Below, piece by piece: positions 5,212-5,867 of a stretch of 5,867 bases of DNA. This DNA comes from Clostridia bacterium. Lineage in GTDB: Bacteria > Bacillota_E > SLMV01 > PUMD01. The translations under genes and the position numbers were made by a program. Position 1 is the first letter of the stretch. Every line of letters starts with the position of its first letter. The notes beneath the pieces were generated by a model. The model was not told the DNA's origin. It saw only the letters and a list, made by a program, of their open reading frames with translations, and searched no databases. Where the stretch lies: positions 1 through 5,867 of the forward strand of contig PWUC01000267.1 of the NCBI GenBank assembly GCA_003562655.1, written 5' to 3'.

Positions 5212-5867
5212 ATGAGTGAGTCTCTGTTTCTCCTGCAACAGCCCGGGAGCGAAATCCATCTGCCCGAGCCGGTCTTCATCCCCCTGGATGAGCACAGGAA
5301 GGCTCTGAAGGCATGGGATGACTGGCTTGGTGAGGGCACCAACTCCATGCAGTACCTGCTGATGCAGCTGATACGGGATGCCATCGAGCTGAAAGATGAG
5401 TACGGCCAGCTGGCCGGGCAGAGTAGGCTGCCGACCAGGGGCGAGATGAGATCGAGGATCCCGGGATACATCACCACGTCAGACCTGCACGGGTTTTCCC
5501 GGCAGCTGATCGAGGAGCTGCGCGAGGGCAACTACGAGTTGCTGAGAAACACGTACAGCCTTCAATGGAGGAGACGGCCCACCATTTTCGCCCAGTCTCA
5601 ACCTGATGATCCCTATCCGCCTATCGATGATGATGTCGCGGAGCGATTGACCCTGATCATCACCGGCCAGGTGGCCCGGCTGAAGGAGCTGGGAGCCGGG
5701 CGATGGGAGCTCATGCTCGCAGAGGTATTCCCGCTGGAGAGAGAGGTTGATCGCACCGCAGTGCTGCTCATCGATGCTCTCGAGGGTCTCACGAGCGTGG
5801 ATGGGGCGAGGTGGTTCAGATGGAAGCCATACAGCTACCAACTGGCCGTTCTCGAGTTGATCATACC
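5212..5867 (+). CDS. Unrecognised protein, cut off by the window edge
   Basis: The reading frame runs from the ATG at 5212 to the end of the window without a stop, giving 218 complete codons; the C-terminus is missing. I do not recognise the family. The N-terminus (MSESLFLLQQPGSEIHLPEP) is not a signal peptide, and no membrane segment is visible. Residues about 29-66 (ALKAWDDWLGEG then MQYLLMQLIRDAIELKDEYG) and 90-116 (DLHGFSRQLIEELREGNYEL) look strongly helical and amphipathic. A basic WRRRP patch at 119-123 precedes a proline/aspartate-rich linker (QSQPDDPYPPIDDD, 128-141). A second helical block follows (LTLIITGQVARLKELGAGRWELMLAEVF, about 146-173), then an aromatic-rich stretch WFRWKPYSYQ near 201-210. 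Codon choice (CTG, GAG, GCC, ATC) looks like real coding sequence, unlike the antisense frames. The start is supported by AGGAG and an upstream in-frame stop. It is divergent from the cysteine-rich/flavoprotein pair, with no evidence of shared function. Confidence 0.75.
   Translation, partial: MSESLFLLQQPGSEIHLPEPVFIPLDEHRKALKAWDDWLGEGTNSMQYLLMQLIRDAIELKDEYGQLAGQSRLPTRGEMRSRIPGYITTSDLHGFSRQLIEELREGNYELLRNTYSLQWRRRPTIFAQSQPDDPYPPIDDDVAERLTLIITGQVARLKELGAGRWELMLAEVFPLEREVDRTAVLLIDALEGLTSVDGARWFRWKPYSYQLAVLELII

Noticed and set aside
4875..5219. Two 79-codon open frames in the intergenic region (minus 4875-5114, plus 4980-5219)
   Set aside because: No ribosome binding sites and no recognisable content; the plus-strand frame overlaps the start of the better supported gene at 5212.
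5136..5841. Minus-strand open frames opposite the 3'-edge gene
   Set aside because: The plus-strand frame has a Shine-Dalgarno sequence, an upstream in-frame stop and natural codon choice; the antisense frames do not.

Overview
The window is GC-rich bacterial DNA with strong AGGAGG-type ribosome binding sites and free use of ATA (Ile) and AGG/AGA (Arg) codons. These traits, together with a DUF3795-type cysteine-rich protein, fit an anaerobic, high-GC lineage such as a deep-branching actinobacterium, a clostridial relative or a deltaproteobacterium. I cannot fix the phylum from sequence alone. There are no RNA genes, CRISPR arrays or intact mobile elements.

Layout: (1) 83-946, minus strand, holds a D-alanine-type (class IV) PLP aminotransferase, followed by a strong GC hairpin at 31-64. 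(2) 947-1123 is a divergent intergenic region. On the copA side it has a well-formed sigma70-type promoter (TTGACG, 17 nt, TATCAT), and a perfect CsoR-type palindrome, ATACCCCCTGGGGGTAT, lies over the expected transcription start. (3) 1124-3640, plus strand, is a complete Cu(I)-exporting P1B-1 ATPase (CopA, 838 aa) with two N-terminal metal-binding domains. (4) 3641-4042 is a roughly 400-nt convergent spacer with no recognisable gene. (5) 4851-4043, minus strand, is a tight two-gene unit: a 94-aa protein with 11 cysteines (DUF3795-like), then, 2 nt after its stop, a pyridoxamine-5'-phosphate-oxidase-fold flavoprotein with an unusual C-terminal tail. (6) 4868-5211 is a divergent intergenic region with an 8-bp-stem hairpin, repeated CCTTGCC heptamers and a TAACACA dyad. 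(7) 5212 to the window edge, plus strand, is an unrecognised, helix-rich protein cut off by the end of the window.

How the genes work together: the copper story is self-contained at DNA level, with copA carrying its own copper-responsive operator. The sensor gene (csoR) and any copper chaperone are not in the window. The aminotransferase is only a divergent neighbour; nothing shows it to be copper-linked. The Cys-rich/flavoprotein pair looks translationally coupled and may form a redox or stress pair, but that is inference. No clearly new multi-gene system is evident. The items most worth follow-up are the unrecognised partial gene with its structured upstream region, the coupled DUF3795/flavoprotein pair, and the copA operator.
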